The notes under the pieces are model-generated. The model did no database searches. It was not told the DNA's origin and saw nothing but the letters and a program-made list of their open reading frames with translations. This document shows positions 11,008 through 21,115 of a stretch of 64,000 nucleotides of DNA, one piece after another (position 1 is the stretch's first letter; the number at the start of each line of letters is the position of its first letter). Origin of the DNA: Carposina sasakii (lineage: Eukaryota; Arthropoda; Insecta; Lepidoptera; Carposinidae); contig CP053170.1 in the NCBI GenBank assembly GCA_014607495.2, positions 6,882,001 through 6,946,000 of the forward strand, written 5' to 3'. Made by a program: the position numbers and the translations under genes.

Positions 11008-11590
11008 AGGTGAGTGTAGCGGTAAAAAATAAACTTCTACGATTTTATTTATTACTTCTTATGGTTTGTATCGTACTTACTGACTCTTAATATATTTTAC
11101 AAAATATTGCAAAAATTTTCAATTTAAACTTTTGTTTAAGAATTATTAAAGAGAAACATTAGGATATAAGTATAGGAAAGAAAATAACAGTTCAAATTAA
11201 TATATTCTCTACGTTCACAAATCTAAACATGCGCTCGGAACATATTCGAAATACGAAAAAAAGATATAATTTTTTTTTTATCGCGAACCAACAGACTGTA
11301 ACAAATTAATTAAGTGTGTGATAAGGCTTATTTGCGTAGGAAATGAAAAATGAAAAATAGTAGGTAAGTAAGATTTATCTCTTAAAATTCATAAAAAAAT
11401 ATTTTAGAACACAACAAGGGATTTCCAGATTTCCCGTTTCCTACTATTGGCATCTTGGTCAAGCTTTGTACGTGTAATAATAGGTATTTTCAACTTGACA
11501 AAACATATTCAGGAACAGTACATATGGTACTCGTCAATAGTACCTAATTAACTACATCTAGGTAAAGTATATCTATTTCATTTAATAAAA
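11008..11590. other. Unclassified AT-rich DNA
   Basis: If the preceding exon is real this would be intron. I see no repeat copy or gene. Confidence 0.4.
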
Positions 11591-11603
11591 AATACATAAA
11601 AAT

Positions 11604-12430
11604 CATGCCTGTTTTCCCGAGGGGTAGGCAGAGATCACGGATCTCCATTTGCTACGATCCTGACACACCTCTTTCGCTTCATCTACTTTCATGATATTCT
11701 TCATGCATGCTCGTCGGTTTAGGGTACTCTTTTCTTTTCTTTACAATTTCACCAATTTGATAGGTGAAGGTCCGGCGAGGTCTTCCCCTTTCAACCTTTC
11801 TATCCACTCTTCCGTTGTACACTTTCTTTATCAGTCTACTTTCACTCATCCTCTCTACATGCCCAAACCACCTCAACATACCCTTCTCAATCTTCGTCAC
11901 CACGTCCTCATTTATACCACACTTCTTTCTGATCACCTCATTTCTTATTCTATCTTTCAAAGTGACTCCACCCATACTTCTCAATGCTCTCATTTCCACT
12001 GCGAATGTGAATATTTGACTTTGGTGTTTTGGTTTCTGCCATACCCAACTTTCACTTTCATACATAAGAGTCGGCACCAAAACACCTCCATGAACAGCCA
12101 GACGTCCCGCTTGCGACACTTTCTGGCTACTCATAAAAGAATTAAGTGCCCCATTCACCAGATTCCCAGCATTCACTCTCCTTACAATATCTTTGTTATG
12201 CTTACCATCCCTTGTAAAGAAAGTCCCCAGATACACGAACTCATCAGTCACTTGCCCCAATCTTTCTTCGCCAATCATTATTTTGCTATTCGCCAATTAC
12301 CTCATTCTTTTCAAAAACCATCACTTTCGTCTTACTTACTATCATCTTCATCCCTTTACTTTCAAATGATCCATGCATTTTTGTTACCATCTCCTGCGAC
12401 TCTACCTCTCGATAGAAATTATGAATAGTT
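11604..12430 (-). pseudogene. RTE-type LINE, C-terminal part of the RT ORF
   Basis: An open frame of 205 codons (12296-11679) holds the region after the RT catalytic core: VYLGTFFTRDGKHNKDI, LVPTLMYESESWVWQK, EKGMLRWFGHVERM and GRPRRTF. The line just upstream (SKTKVMVFEKNE at 12370-12310) continues the same protein in another frame, so there is a frameshift near 12297. The copy is 5'-truncated, lacking the palm motifs and endonuclease. It ends near 11604 at the CGGATCTCTGCCTACCCC segment that also marks the ends of the RTE pieces at 16096 and 22824. It is not functional. Confidence 0.85.
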
Positions 12431-12534
12431 AGAATAAAGCTCGCATCGCATTACGCGTGAACGGGTGAAACGATATCGCGACTAATTATTGTCAGGAGAA
12501 GGTTTTGACATTAACACAGCTATGATAAACGAAG

Positions 12535-12595
12535 CTGTGGAATCTCTTATATGATCCTGCAGTTCTGGCTACACCATTTTGGGAGCACAGCCGTA
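12535..12595 (-). mobile_element. Family B fragment
   Basis: The complement contains GTAGCCAGAACTGCAGGATC followed by ATATAAGAGATTCC, as in the family B copies at 2360 and 58960. Confidence 0.5.
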
Positions 12596-12833
12596 TGTAT
12601 ATATATGTAGGTAGAAGGTCCTGAATTCCTATTTAAAAAAAAACCGACGCGAAAGAGGTATGTTTGGAACGTACTAATTGGAGATTAAATCTGTAGCCTC
12701 TGCCTACCCCTATGGGACATAGGCGTGAGGTTATGTATTTATGTAGATAACTATGCTAAAAATTAAATTAAGCGGACTATTAGAAAGTCTAAGAAAATTG
12801 TAAGAAACCTTAACGTTATAAGAAATATAACTA

Positions 12834-13200
12834 TACAGAGTGATTTTTGGTCGTCAACGTTTCCTAAAACTACGGAATCTCGTCATCATCACGATCATTT
12901 TTCTCAATGGAAGCATACCCGGGAAGTATCTGGTTTCCAAAATATTAGGGTCCAAAGTTGAGTAAATAGGCTGCGTTTTTCTGCATAAATGCACATTGAC
13001 GCGTGTAGAAAGATTTTTTCACGAGAAATAAATGAAATAACTAACATAAACACTGGACACTATAAATTTCGCCCGATCAAGTATTTATATATTATTTTTC
13101 AAAAATATCCCAGCATTTTTTTGGCATAAACTTACTTTATTTGATGTATAGAGTACGTGCCCTTCGTTAAGGGTGGCAACGAAAAAAAAAACATCCGGTA
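12834..13200 (+). mobile_element. Family D MITE, full-length copy
   Basis: It begins TACAGAGTGATTTTTGGTCG and ends CGAAAAAAAAAACATCCGGTA, with conserved internal blocks (GACACTATAAATTTCGCCCG, then TTTGATGTATAGAGTACGTG). The same unit occurs reversed at 25105-25502, partially at 48375, and as 3' fragments at 36222 and 49240. The ends suggest insertion at TA. Confidence 0.8.
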
Positions 13201-13224
13201 TAGTTGGGAATACGGAGAAGACAC

Positions 13225-13320
13225 AGGCTACATTCTGTAGTCCACGCGGACGATGTCGCGGGTAACAGCTATAAGTTCAGAATTTCAGACGAAGTCACGG
13301 GCGTGTGCTACATTTATTGT
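13225..13320. repeat. Family L fragments
   Basis: TAGTCCACGCGGACGATGTCG and CAGACGAAGTCACGGGCGTG are two close, diverged complements of the family L core. Confidence 0.5.
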
Positions 13321-13429
13321 ATGACACATAATATTTTAAGTAAAAGATCTCACCATAAGTAGATGGCTATGAAATATTTTCTATAAAGAAATATTGTTAT
13401 TTGATTTAGTATGTATTATTTGACTTCTT

Positions 13430-13695
13430 TTATGCTACTCTGGGAGTGGAAAAAAAAACGAATAATACTACAGTTGCTTCTCTTCCCGGGCATACTGTAT
13501 AAGTCAGTAGAGGGACAAGAGGGTCTTGGTGTTTTGTAGGCGATGCAGCGATGGGCTGACCGCCTGTCATTACTAACCGAACTTGTACATCTCAACTATA
13601 CCCTCAAAATAGGTCAGAAAGTGACACTATATGGTTCTATCGGCCCTTGGTGCTCTGCCTACCCCGTGAGGGGTAAAGACGTGATTATGTATTAT
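13430..13695 (+). mobile_element. Family E SINE-like repeat
   Basis: It starts TATGCTACTCTGGGAGTGG, contains GCTTCTCTTCCCGGGCATAC and GGACAAGAGGGTCTTGGTGT, and ends GCCTACCCCGTGAGGGGTAA followed by a TGATTATGTAT tail. Other copies are at 36335, 46196 (minus), 60006 and 62600 (minus). The overlapping 120-codon frame is a repeat by-product. Confidence 0.8.
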
Positions 13696-13699
13696 TTGA

Positions 13700-14578
13700 A
13701 ACGAAATACCTATTTACTTTACTCAAGTTACAGAAGCAAAGCATTTCTATTTACTAGAAAATTAATAATAGATTCTATTGTTGCAATACTGCAAAAGCGG
13801 GTCACAGATAAAGATTATAGTCTGAGTGCTGTTGGAAAGAATATCTTAAGTTATTTATTAGAACACGACGTTATTAGAAGGTACGTGTCCAACATTTATA
13901 CTTAGTATCTATGTGGGTTTTATGATTCACTTTTTTCTTTGTTTTATTATTTTATTTAATAATAAAAATTGTAATAATCGGCTCATTTTTCTTCTGGATT
14001 TTAAACGTGATTAGATTATATTAGATTCATTTATTGCATGTCACAGGTATTCCACAGTTACAGCGTAATAATGTAAAAAATCTGAAATTTAATATGTATA
14101 CTCAAGTAATAAAATAATGCCTAAAATCAAGTAGGTGTCCCAAAAAAAACATTTATTTCTATCTACTAATATATAAGTTACAGCATTTCGCCAAACCCTC
14201 TTAACCTATCACAATAGATTAGTCCGCACAGATAGGCAAGCCGGAAAATTGTGGATCTGGCAACCCAGGCTTTGACGCTCCCTGGTCGGCAGGTAGATAA
14301 GACAAGTTAGAAGGTCACTTTTTTTTATTGAAAACTTTTCGTGCATCCGAATTTGAATTCAAAAGGGACGGATTTCCGTTCGAATGACAAAAACTGCTTG
14401 GTTGGTGGAATTTGAAACACGAAACCTTATTTTTATACAAGGTCGTGCAAGGTGTGCAATAATTTTATGATGATTGTTTACATACGTAGGAACGAGTATT
14501 ATTTTAGGTACATATTTAATTCTTTATTCATATTCTTATTGATTTACTCCAGTAGACTCACTCCTTATCATGTGGGAT
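13700..14578. other. Unclassified DNA
   Basis: No gene was recognised. A short GC-richer piece near 14215-14300 (GCAAGCCGGAAAATTGTGG) stands out but matches nothing else here. Confidence 0.4.
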
Positions 14579-14604
14579 TTAATAGGCTAAATAGTGAAAA
14601 GTGA

Positions 14605-14665
14605 GTGTGTAAATTGCACACTTCTGCCCAACCTCTTTGGGGGACAATGGGCGTGAATAAATGTA
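14605..14665 (+). repeat. Short SINE-tail-like fragment
   Basis: TTCTGCCCAACCTCTTTGGG then GACAATGGGCGTGAATAAAT resembles the minus-strand piece at 9851-9898 and, loosely, the end of family E. It is probably the 3' end of another SINE or RTE-derived family. Confidence 0.45.
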
Positions 14666-14752
14666 TGTACCTATATGTATTGAATTACATGAAAAATTTG
14701 TATTATTTAGCTGCCATTTCTTCGAAATTCGAATCTGTCGGAATTTCAAAAA

Positions 14753-14990
14753 CATGAACGTACAAAGAACAACGGACGTAATGCTGTCACTGCACAGATT
14801 GAAGCACCGAAATGGCGGCGCGTTGGGCATGTGTGCGTATTTTCCAGTAGGCTTACTATGGTTTGTATGTGTGGGTGGACAACGCGTCAATACACATCCC
14901 TACTCCATGGAATATCATTGCCGAGCTTACTATGAATGCTTCACTCTGTGTAGTCACAACACTCTGTTCGTTATTCTTTATACGTTCATG
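14753..14990. mobile_element. Family N MITE (hAT type), copy 2
   Basis: The 238-bp copy has ends CATGAACGTACAAAGAACAA and TTTATACGTTCATG. Flanks are TTCAAAAA (14745-14752) and TTAAAAAA (14991-14998), an 8-bp duplication with one difference. Confidence 0.9.
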
Positions 14991-15079
14991 TTAAAAAATA
15001 ACCTTTCCACGTCAAAACAGATTGGAGTAATACCTATAATTTAGCTTCTTGATTGTGATATTATTCACGCAGATTGAGT

Positions 15080-15490
15080 CGATTTCGGCTTTATTGGGAA
15101 GGTAAAATGGAGTAGTATTTTCGTTCTATATGAAATTTTGAGTTAAAGTAGGAAAATTATTATTATTTACTAGTATTACATTATCCGGGATAAAAACATT
15201 TTCCGCAGATGAAAACTGCATCGAGTCGTTTCTGAGATTAGCGTGCACAAACAGACCGACAAACAGATAAAAATTTTCGATAAAGGCTTAGAATGTATAG
15301 ATTGTCTTTGCACCCTGACACTGTAACAATAGGCATGGCCAATAATATAGCCATGATTGATTTTGTTATAGTTTTTGGAAGGTAAAATGGACCAAGTTAT
15401 AAGCCGAATAAGTAAAGGGTGGCGTTTTCGTTCTTATGAAATTTTGGATAAAGTTAAAGTAGGAATATTATTATTATTTACTAGCAGTAT
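15080..15490. repeat. Direct repeat about 275 bp apart
   Basis: GGAAGGTAAAATGGA, TTTTCGTTC...ATGAAATTTTG and TTATTATTATTTACTAG occur in order at about 15098-15170 and again at 15378-15485. A family L fragment (ATTATCCGGGATAAAAACAT) and a segment with TTGTCTTTGCACCCTGACAC lie between them; the latter recurs at 16063. Confidence 0.6.
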
Positions 15491-15570
15491 GTAAGAAGAA
15501 AAAGTACGCCTCTTACGATGAAGTATACCGCGACTCCCGATTTCCAGGCCATAAAGTTTTTCTGGTCCGC

Positions 15571-15780
15571 GTGGACTACAGACATGGAAGGAATATTTTG
15601 AAAAATTTGATAGGGAAAAAGCAAAGAACCTCAGAGTTAAATGAAACAGTGCTTGGAGAGGAAAGTAATATAAGCATGGATGAAATTGTGAAATGTTTGA
15701 TACGGATGAAAGCAGGTAAGGCAGCCGCTGGACAGGGCGTCGATGACACCGGCCGAGTAAAACATTTCAAGGGTAAGGGC
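15571..15780 (+). pseudogene. RTE-type LINE fragment, N-terminal RT region
   Basis: The frame reads KKQRTSELNETVLGEE, then ISMDEIVKCLIRMKAGKAA, the typical block just before the RT palm in RTE-type LINEs, followed by GVDD where such proteins continue into a conserved GxD motif. It breaks off near 15780 into unrelated sequence. This is a short remnant with no function. Confidence 0.7.
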
Positions 15781-15834
15781 TCACGACTGGACTACTACAG
15801 AAGTAGCCTATGTGGGATGTTAAGGGGACCTGTC

Positions 15835-16095
15835 ACAATATATTCCTGAAAACTGCATCGAAATCGGTTCAGACTCGTTTCTGAGATTAGCGTGCACAAA
15901 GCGTCACCGTGGCTACACAAACAGACAAACCGACAAACAGACAAAAATTCCAAAAATCATCGTTTTGGGTTCTATTGCGTTGATAAAGGTCTCCTATAAT
16001 ATTTTTCTCATATATCTTCCATGTACAGACAGCGATCCGTTACATTTTTATTATATGTATAGATTGTCTTTGCACCCTGACACTGTAACAATAGT
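15835..16095 (+). repeat. Family L dispersed repeat, 3' part
   Basis: It runs from CTGTCACAATATATTCCTGA through CTGCATCGAAATCGGTTCAG to TTCCAAAAATCATCGTTTTGG and TACAGACAGCGATCCGTTAC. The copy at 50280-50530 matches it closely. Confidence 0.75.
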
Positions 16096-16200
16096 CATGA
16101 AAGCAGATGAAGCGAAAGAGGTGTGTCAGGATCGTAGCAAATGGAGATCCGTGATCTCTGCGGGAAAGAGGCGTGATTATTATGTATGTATGTATATAGC
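16096..16200 (+). pseudogene. RTE-type LINE, 3' terminal scrap
   Basis: A frame of about 30 codons reads MKADEAKEVCQDRSKWRSVI, which is the last part of the RTE ORF seen at 11604 and 22824. It is followed by a (TATG)n-like tail at 16181-16196. It is a severely 5'-truncated insertion next to a family L copy. Confidence 0.75.
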
Positions 16201-16284
16201 TATACTAACGTAGTCATGAAATTACATACTAGACCATAAATATTAATATTCTTTCATTAGTGCAATTGCACTTAATTAAGTGCC

Positions 16285-16775
16285 ACATGATGCCGGCATA
16301 GTAGAATTAGTACCACCTTATGTTTGCCGTGAGTATCGTACGAGGCGATTAAAGCCTCGAGCACACCGGATGCGTGTGCCTGCAGTAGCGTAGACGTATA
16401 CGTACCTCTGAGTTGTAATGTATGGAACTGTATAGGCACGGGCAGACCGGATGCGTATGCGTAGACGTAAGCATAGACGTCAAGCGGTGACAGTTCCATA
16501 CATTAAACTCTGAGGTACGTGTACATCTACGATTACGTATACGCATACGCATCCGGTGTGCTCGAGGCTTAAGAGTTTCGGGGAGGTGGGCAGCAGCGCC
16601 TCCCGTGTTGACAACATAGTCCAAAAATACAAACTGCGGTCACCAACCCGTCTGCCCAGCGTGGTCACTATGGGCAAATACCCCCCATGGCAGTCTTGTG
16701 GCGTGCCCTGGGGGAGGCCTACGTCCAGCAGTGGACTGCAAGAGGCTGATGATGATGATGATGATGATGATGAGT
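16285..16775 (+). mobile_element. Family A SINE-like repeat split by a family P MITE
   Basis: The first part (ATGATGCCGGCATAGTAGAA to CGAGGCGATTAA) and second part (TTAAGAGTTTCGGGGAGGTG to the (GAT)n tail at 16747-16775) join into one family A unit when 16353-16568 is removed. The insertion is exactly at a TTAA inside the SINE. Confidence 0.9.
16353..16568. mobile_element. Family P MITE (piggyBac type), copy 1
   Basis: A 216-bp element with inverted ends GCCTCGAGCACACCGGATGC and its complement is flanked by TTAA at 16349-16352 and 16569-16572. Internal inverted blocks (GTACCTCTGAGTT near 16402 and AACTCTGAGGTAC near 16506) extend the symmetry. TTAA duplication is the mark of piggyBac-type transposition. 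A second copy is at 49961. Confidence 0.9.
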
Positions 16776-16884
16776 GCAATTAATGCTTAGTAACTCGTGC
16801 ATCTAAGATGATGCGTAATTGGTAGAGTTCGTTGCTTAGAATAGTTCCCGTGTACGATTACACTATATTTACTACTCCAAGTGT

Positions 16885-17101
16885 ACGGATTTTATTATTG
16901 TAATTTCATCACTTAGCCAGTACTTCGGAAAGCACGTAACACCGTCCTGCGCCTGATCTCTCTCCGGTCGTGTCGGCTTTCCGTCCCATCGGACTATGAG
17001 AGTGACGGAATAGAGAGTGCATCTGTGTTTGCGCACACACTAGTGCACTATAATATCTCCTGCGCACATGGCTAATTAAGTACGGTCGGAGACATAATTA
17101 T
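16885..17101. mobile_element. Retroposed repeat with 12-bp target duplication
   Basis: A 217-bp insert contains GATCTCTCTCCGGTCGTGTC and GACTATGAGAGTGACGGAAT, a block I recall from many lepidopteran loci. It is bracketed by TACTCCAAGTGT at 16873-16884 and 17102-17113. A 12-bp direct repeat fits a LINE-mobilised insertion. Confidence 0.65.
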
Positions 17102-17599
17102 TACTCCAAGTGTCCTATCGCGTTTTGGCTTTATCTCCGTTCCGAGATTTGTTCCCATATCATTAATTGTAAACTCAAACTTAAATCACACTCTACCCTC
17201 AAAAATGACTCTTAAGCCAAGAAAAAAAGTGTTATAATAAGTTAAAAATACGAACATTCGACTCTACAATTAAAGGCTAAGGCTAAGCTAAAGGTTTCCT
17301 AGGATATCTAGGTGATTCTATATAGAAAAACATTTCACATGTCGGCACCGTAAAGAGGGCAAGGCTATGCGTTCGGAAGCTATGTGACGGCACCGCTTTT
17401 CTAGGAAAACAAGTGTAGGTACATTAGCGAATCTAATAATAAATAAGTTATGTTCCGAAATAGCTATGTACGAAGCTAGGTCGAAAAGTTTTTCGGTAAC
17501 ATTTAGGTAGTGTACTAACATACTCGTAGGTGGTATTATTGGATAAGTATAAGTGAACTTTTTCCGTATACCTACTAGGAAGTAAGTAATGGAGCATTT

Positions 17600-17740
17600 T
17601 TATGTTTTGTTTATGTTATGTTTTGATGTATAGTACCTATATGCAGTGATTACGGTATTATACCCACTTTATATATTTTAGCTTGTAATTTTTTATGTGT
17701 GTGTGTGGCGAAAAATAAACGTTTTCTTTCTTTCTTTTCA
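17600..17740 (+). mobile_element. Retroelement 3' tail
   Basis: A (GT)n stretch and GCGAAAAATAAACG, with a polyadenylation-like AATAAA, lead into a (TTTC)n simple tail at 17723-17738. It looks like a truncated LINE or SINE 3' end; the family is unknown. Confidence 0.4.
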
Positions 17741-17852
17741 TTTATAATAATCTGAAACCGCTTGAAGATGGTGTTCCTATACACTTATTACTTTAGCGTT
17801 TGTTACGGGTAATTCTAACCTAGACTAGGTTTATCCGTGCTTTTAGCATTCT

Positions 17853-18047
17853 TCTTCAGCCTATTGCAGTCCACTGCTGGACGTGGGGGTTTTGCCCATA
17901 GTTACCACGCTGGGCAGGCGGGTTGGTGACCGCAGTGTGATTTTCGGACTATGTTATCAGCACGAGAGGCGCTGCTGCCCACCTTCCAAACGATACCCAC
18001 GGGCTGGCATGGGGTGGTACAAACTCTACTCTGCCGGCACCACGCGA
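17853..18047 (-). mobile_element. Family A SINE-like repeat with internal deletions
   Basis: The complement of family A lacks about 35 bp after GTCCACTGCTGGACGTGGG and about 20 bp before AACGATACCCACGGGC. Confidence 0.8.
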
Positions 18048-18126
18048 CCTGTGTTTTGGGTAGTGCTGATGAATTAAATTAAAGTTTTCTCGGGTAGGTT
18101 TACTTATTACCTAAGCCCTAAGAAGT

Positions 18127-18225
18127 GTTGGATGAACTGTGTGAGAGAGGATATGCGTGTACTGGGAGTGAGTAATGAGATGAGGGATAATAGGGATGAA
18201 TGGAGGAAGAGAAGCTTTTATGATG
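18127..18225 (+). pseudogene. RTE-type LINE, C-terminal fragment
   Basis: The frame reads WMNCVREDMRVLGVSNEM, then RDNRDEWRKRSF. The same protein segment occurs on the minus strand at 22660-22785, preceded there by GRGRPKKCWTD. Short, non-functional. Confidence 0.75.
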
Positions 18226-18315
18226 GGTAATACGTGACATTACCCGTAACACTTCATGTTATCGAAGCTCCCCTTCGTATATATATGTTTTATTTATAGT
18301 CCTGGCTCGTGATCT

Positions 18316-18487
18316 CTGTAATTACAATCTCCATTCAACATCCCTTATAATAATTTTGGATGAACGATGTTTGTTAGATCCCGTAAAAGCTGCAAATATA
18401 CAGGAATTACAATACTCCATTCAACATCCCTTATAATAATTTTGGATGAACGATGTTTGTTAGATCCCGTAAAAGCTGCAAATATAC
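18316..18487. repeat. 86-bp tandem duplication
   Basis: The segment from CCATTCAACATCCCTTATAA to TAAAAGCTGCAAATATAC occurs twice in a row (at 18331 and 18417) with almost no differences, so the duplication looks recent or is an assembly effect. Confidence 0.85.
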
Positions 18488-18825
18488 TCTTCCAAGATTA
18501 AAAGATTTCTTTGTTTATGTAGTGTTTTTTTTTTTGGAATGTTAAGTAGGTATTGTTCTATAGATTAGAAGAGGGGATAATCAATTTCTTGCTTTTTGTG
18601 CAAAATTTAAAGATTTCAAAGCGCTTTTGGCGTTCTTTTGTTTGTGTTTTTATTCTTCAGGATGAAGAGAAATTCATACGAGAAGAGTGAGTACTGATTA
18701 ATGTATCTGTTCTTTATTTAAAATAGCTTTTTGCAGTTAATGGAACTTAGGAATGCTTCTAGCACCGCATTTTTGAGAGTGAGGTTCTGATTTTATTCTG
18801 GTTCTTTTTCTTCTCAGAATAATAA
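18488..18825. other. Unclassified AT-rich DNA
   Basis: No gene or repeat family was recognised before the family F element. Confidence 0.4.
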
Positions 18826-19012
18826 TACAGGGTGTAACAGAAAGGGTATGTTTCAAGATTGTATGGAAATTCCTGAGATATTTAAAAATTCTCCATACAA
18901 TCGGGAAAAATAAACATGTGATTTCGTATCTCAAATTTTGTGGATAGGTTCTCTATAGTGGGCTATTTACATAGATTTTCGCTTAACATACCCTTTTTGT
19001 TACACCCTGTAT
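18826..19012. mobile_element. Family F MITE, full length
   Basis: The ends are TACAGGGTGTAACAGAAAGG and the complement (CCTTTTTGTTACACCCTGTA). The middle holds a stem: GATTGTATGGAAATTCC mirrored by TCTCCATACAATC. Other copies are at 20401, 23805, 24915, 48205, 48655 and 49480, all without coding capacity. Confidence 0.85.
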
Positions 19013-19020
19013 AATGTTAA

Positions 19021-19110
19021 GTTGTATAATGTCAAAGGAGTAAACTTACATCCGTGGGAATTTCGGGAAATCCGTTCTAGTGTTTCCTCGCAGTCCCTAA
19101 TGAACATATA
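19021..19110 (-). repeat. Relic of the tandem-repeat element found at 52.8 kb
   Basis: The complement carries ATTTCCCGAAATTCCCACGG and TTCATTAGGGACTGCGAGG, one unit of the array at 52800-53475. Confidence 0.6.
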
Positions 19111-19550
19111 TGCCCAATTTCAGCTTCATATGTAATTTTTAAAATGGGGCGCTAAAAATCCGCTTCCTCTACTTCCTGCTTCTACGTTAAAAGTAAATTC
19201 TTGTAGATAAGAACATAAAACTGAACTTTATTTTTATTAGAGATTAGATACCTACGGTACCGATATAAGTAAATAACATTACCTAGGGAAAACTAGAGAA
19301 GACCCGTTCCTGACATTTCTAAGAAATGTGGCTTCATTTTTAAAAGGTCTAATAATGAAATTTTAAAAATACTAGCGGATGCCCACAATATTGCGACTGT
19401 TCTTCCATATTATTATGTTCTATTGATGAACCTATTTATCAGTTGTCCATTTATTACAGAAATATTTAAATATCCATTAATACTTAAATGATTTTTATAA
19501 ATTTTATGTTTGTTACAAATCAGATACCCCTTCTGTTACACCCTGTATAA

Positions 19551-20090
19551 GGAGTCATTTTTTTTTTTATTTATTTATTTGGTATTAGGAAGACCAACAG
19601 CTATATTAAGGCAGTAATAACAACAATATAGTGACATACAGCAAAATTAAGGTCTCCGCAAGTATGCCACAAAATATTACGTAAGACGCAACACACAATT
19701 ACAAATTGACTTGACTTACTAATTTAGCAAAATAGTTTCTTATGTACTTATCCACTCCCGGCTAGGTACATCACACATAATTTAGGTTAATTAAAACACA
19801 AGACTATTTGAAAAAGGATCCAGCTATGGTCCGTCTAACCGCCACAGCACTTGTATCAAACAGATCTATGTCCAATGTCTTACTAGTTAAATTGAAATTA
19901 TTACTCGCACGCCATATATAGGAATTCTGCCTATAGTTATTTGAAGCAGATGGCAAGGAAAATATAGGGTTGGATCGAAGCATTTTACCAGGGACTTTAA
20001 AGTCAAAACAAGAAAGTAGAGCAGGGCAGTAAACAGTACCAGAAACAACTTTTCCTCAGAAAAGCGACCTTCCATTAAATTAAATTAAGT
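19551..20090 (-). mobile_element. LINE 3' end, minus strand
   Basis: It comprises the end of a LINE ORF (20045-19804) and its 3' untranslated region, closing with a T-run and ATTTATTTATTT at 19551-19582, which is an A-rich tail on the minus strand. The same 3' region lies on the plus strand at 59810-59990 (CAACACACAATTACAAATTG and GGAAGACCAACAGCTATATT in complement). Confidence 0.8.
19804..20045 (-). pseudogene. LINE ORF2 C-terminus
   Basis: Read on the minus strand the frame gives CPALLSCFDFKVPGKMLRSN, then NNYRQNSYIWRAS, SKTLDIDLFDTSA and RRTIAGSFFK before a TAG at 19806-19804. This pattern (residues rich in R, N and aromatic, ending about 20 residues after a DIDLF motif) is typical of the C-terminal end of Jockey/CR1-type ORF2. 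The RT core is missing, so the copy is 5'-truncated. A longer open frame in another register (19887-20075) is an artefact. Confidence 0.65.
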
Positions 20091-20400
20091 AGATAAAGTA
20101 TCTACTTAATTTCACACTTGATAGACTTATTGACAAGAAAATTCAATTTTCCAGGGTGGGTATTCTTCGATTTTTTTTAATACCGCCAAAAGTCGCCGAG
20201 CAACTAAAAGCTTTTGATGGAATCCAGAAAAGTACCTTTTAAAAATAAGCATTTAGAACCTTTCAACTTGAGCCTTTTAATTTAAATTTAATAGAATGCT
20301 AAAATTTGTAAATGACGTATGTACCTACGATTCACTCCGCGGTGGAGCGTGTGATTTAGATTTTTTTTGTCATAAATTACTTTTCGTATCAAAGGTCTTA

Positions 20401-20670
20401 TACAGAATGTAACAAAAGGGGTATGTTAGGCGAAAAAAATTGTAAATAGCCCACTGAAAGGAACCTATCCACAAAATTTCAGAGTCAGACTCGAAATCAC
20501 ATGTTTATTTTTCCAGATAGTATGGAGAGTTCCTAAACAACTTAGGAATGTTCATACAATTTTAAAAAATTAACATGTTATTTCGAGTCTCAAATTTTGG
20601 AAATAGCTTCTCTACAGTGGGCTGTTTAGATAGCTTTTCGCTTAACATACCCTTTTTGTTACATTCTGTA
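20401..20670. mobile_element. Family F MITE with longer interior
   Basis: It begins TACAGAATGTAACAAAAGGG and ends CCTTTTTGTTACATTCTGTA. Inverted blocks (CCCACTGAAAGGAACC and its mirror near 20600-20620) form long arms around an AT-rich centre. Confidence 0.8.
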
Positions 20671-20699
20671 TAAGGCTTTTGATACGACACCTATAGGAG

Positions 20700-21115
20700 A
20701 TCTAGTCACGATTAGCATGGCGGGGCCAGATGTTAATGATACAGTGGTCAAGATGCTAGCTTATCGTCTGAGATCGAAAGAAACTCAGGGTTCTTAGTTG
20801 ACATACACAGAATGAGATGCACATGAACGTATGAGGAAAAACGGACGGAATGCTGTCACTGCACAGATTGAAGCACCGTAATGGCGGCGCAATGTTGTGC
20901 ATGTGTACGTATTTTCTAGTGGGTGCCGAGCTTACTATAGTTTGTGCGTGTGGGTGGATAACGCGTCATTAGACATCCCTACTCCATGGAATATCGTTAC
21001 CGAGCTTACTATGAATGCTTCACTATGTGTAGTAACAACACTCTCTGTCCGTTATTATTTTTACGTTCATGGAGATGCAGCTGATGTATTCCAGTGAAGG
21101 TTTGCATCAGCACAT
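20700..21115 (+). mobile_element. Family B SINE-like repeat interrupted by a family N MITE
   Basis: Family B sequence (GCGGGGCCAGATGTTAATGA, GATGCTAGCTTATCGTCTG) stops at 20821 and resumes at 21072 with GAGATGCAGCTGATGTATTC. The MITE at 20822-21071 separates them. Confidence 0.8.
20822..21071. mobile_element. Family N MITE (hAT type), copy 3
   Basis: The 250-bp copy with CATGAACGTA ends is flanked by the perfect 8-bp duplication GAGATGCA (20814-20821 and 21072-21079), inside a family B repeat. Confidence 0.92.

Noticed and set aside
11691..12428. 245-codon plus-strand open frame
   Set aside because: It is the antisense of the RTE ORF; the minus-strand reading carries the recognisable LINE motifs.
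18826..19012. Family F as a protein-coding or RNA gene
   Set aside because: Several copies with the same ends and no shared open frame indicate a MITE.
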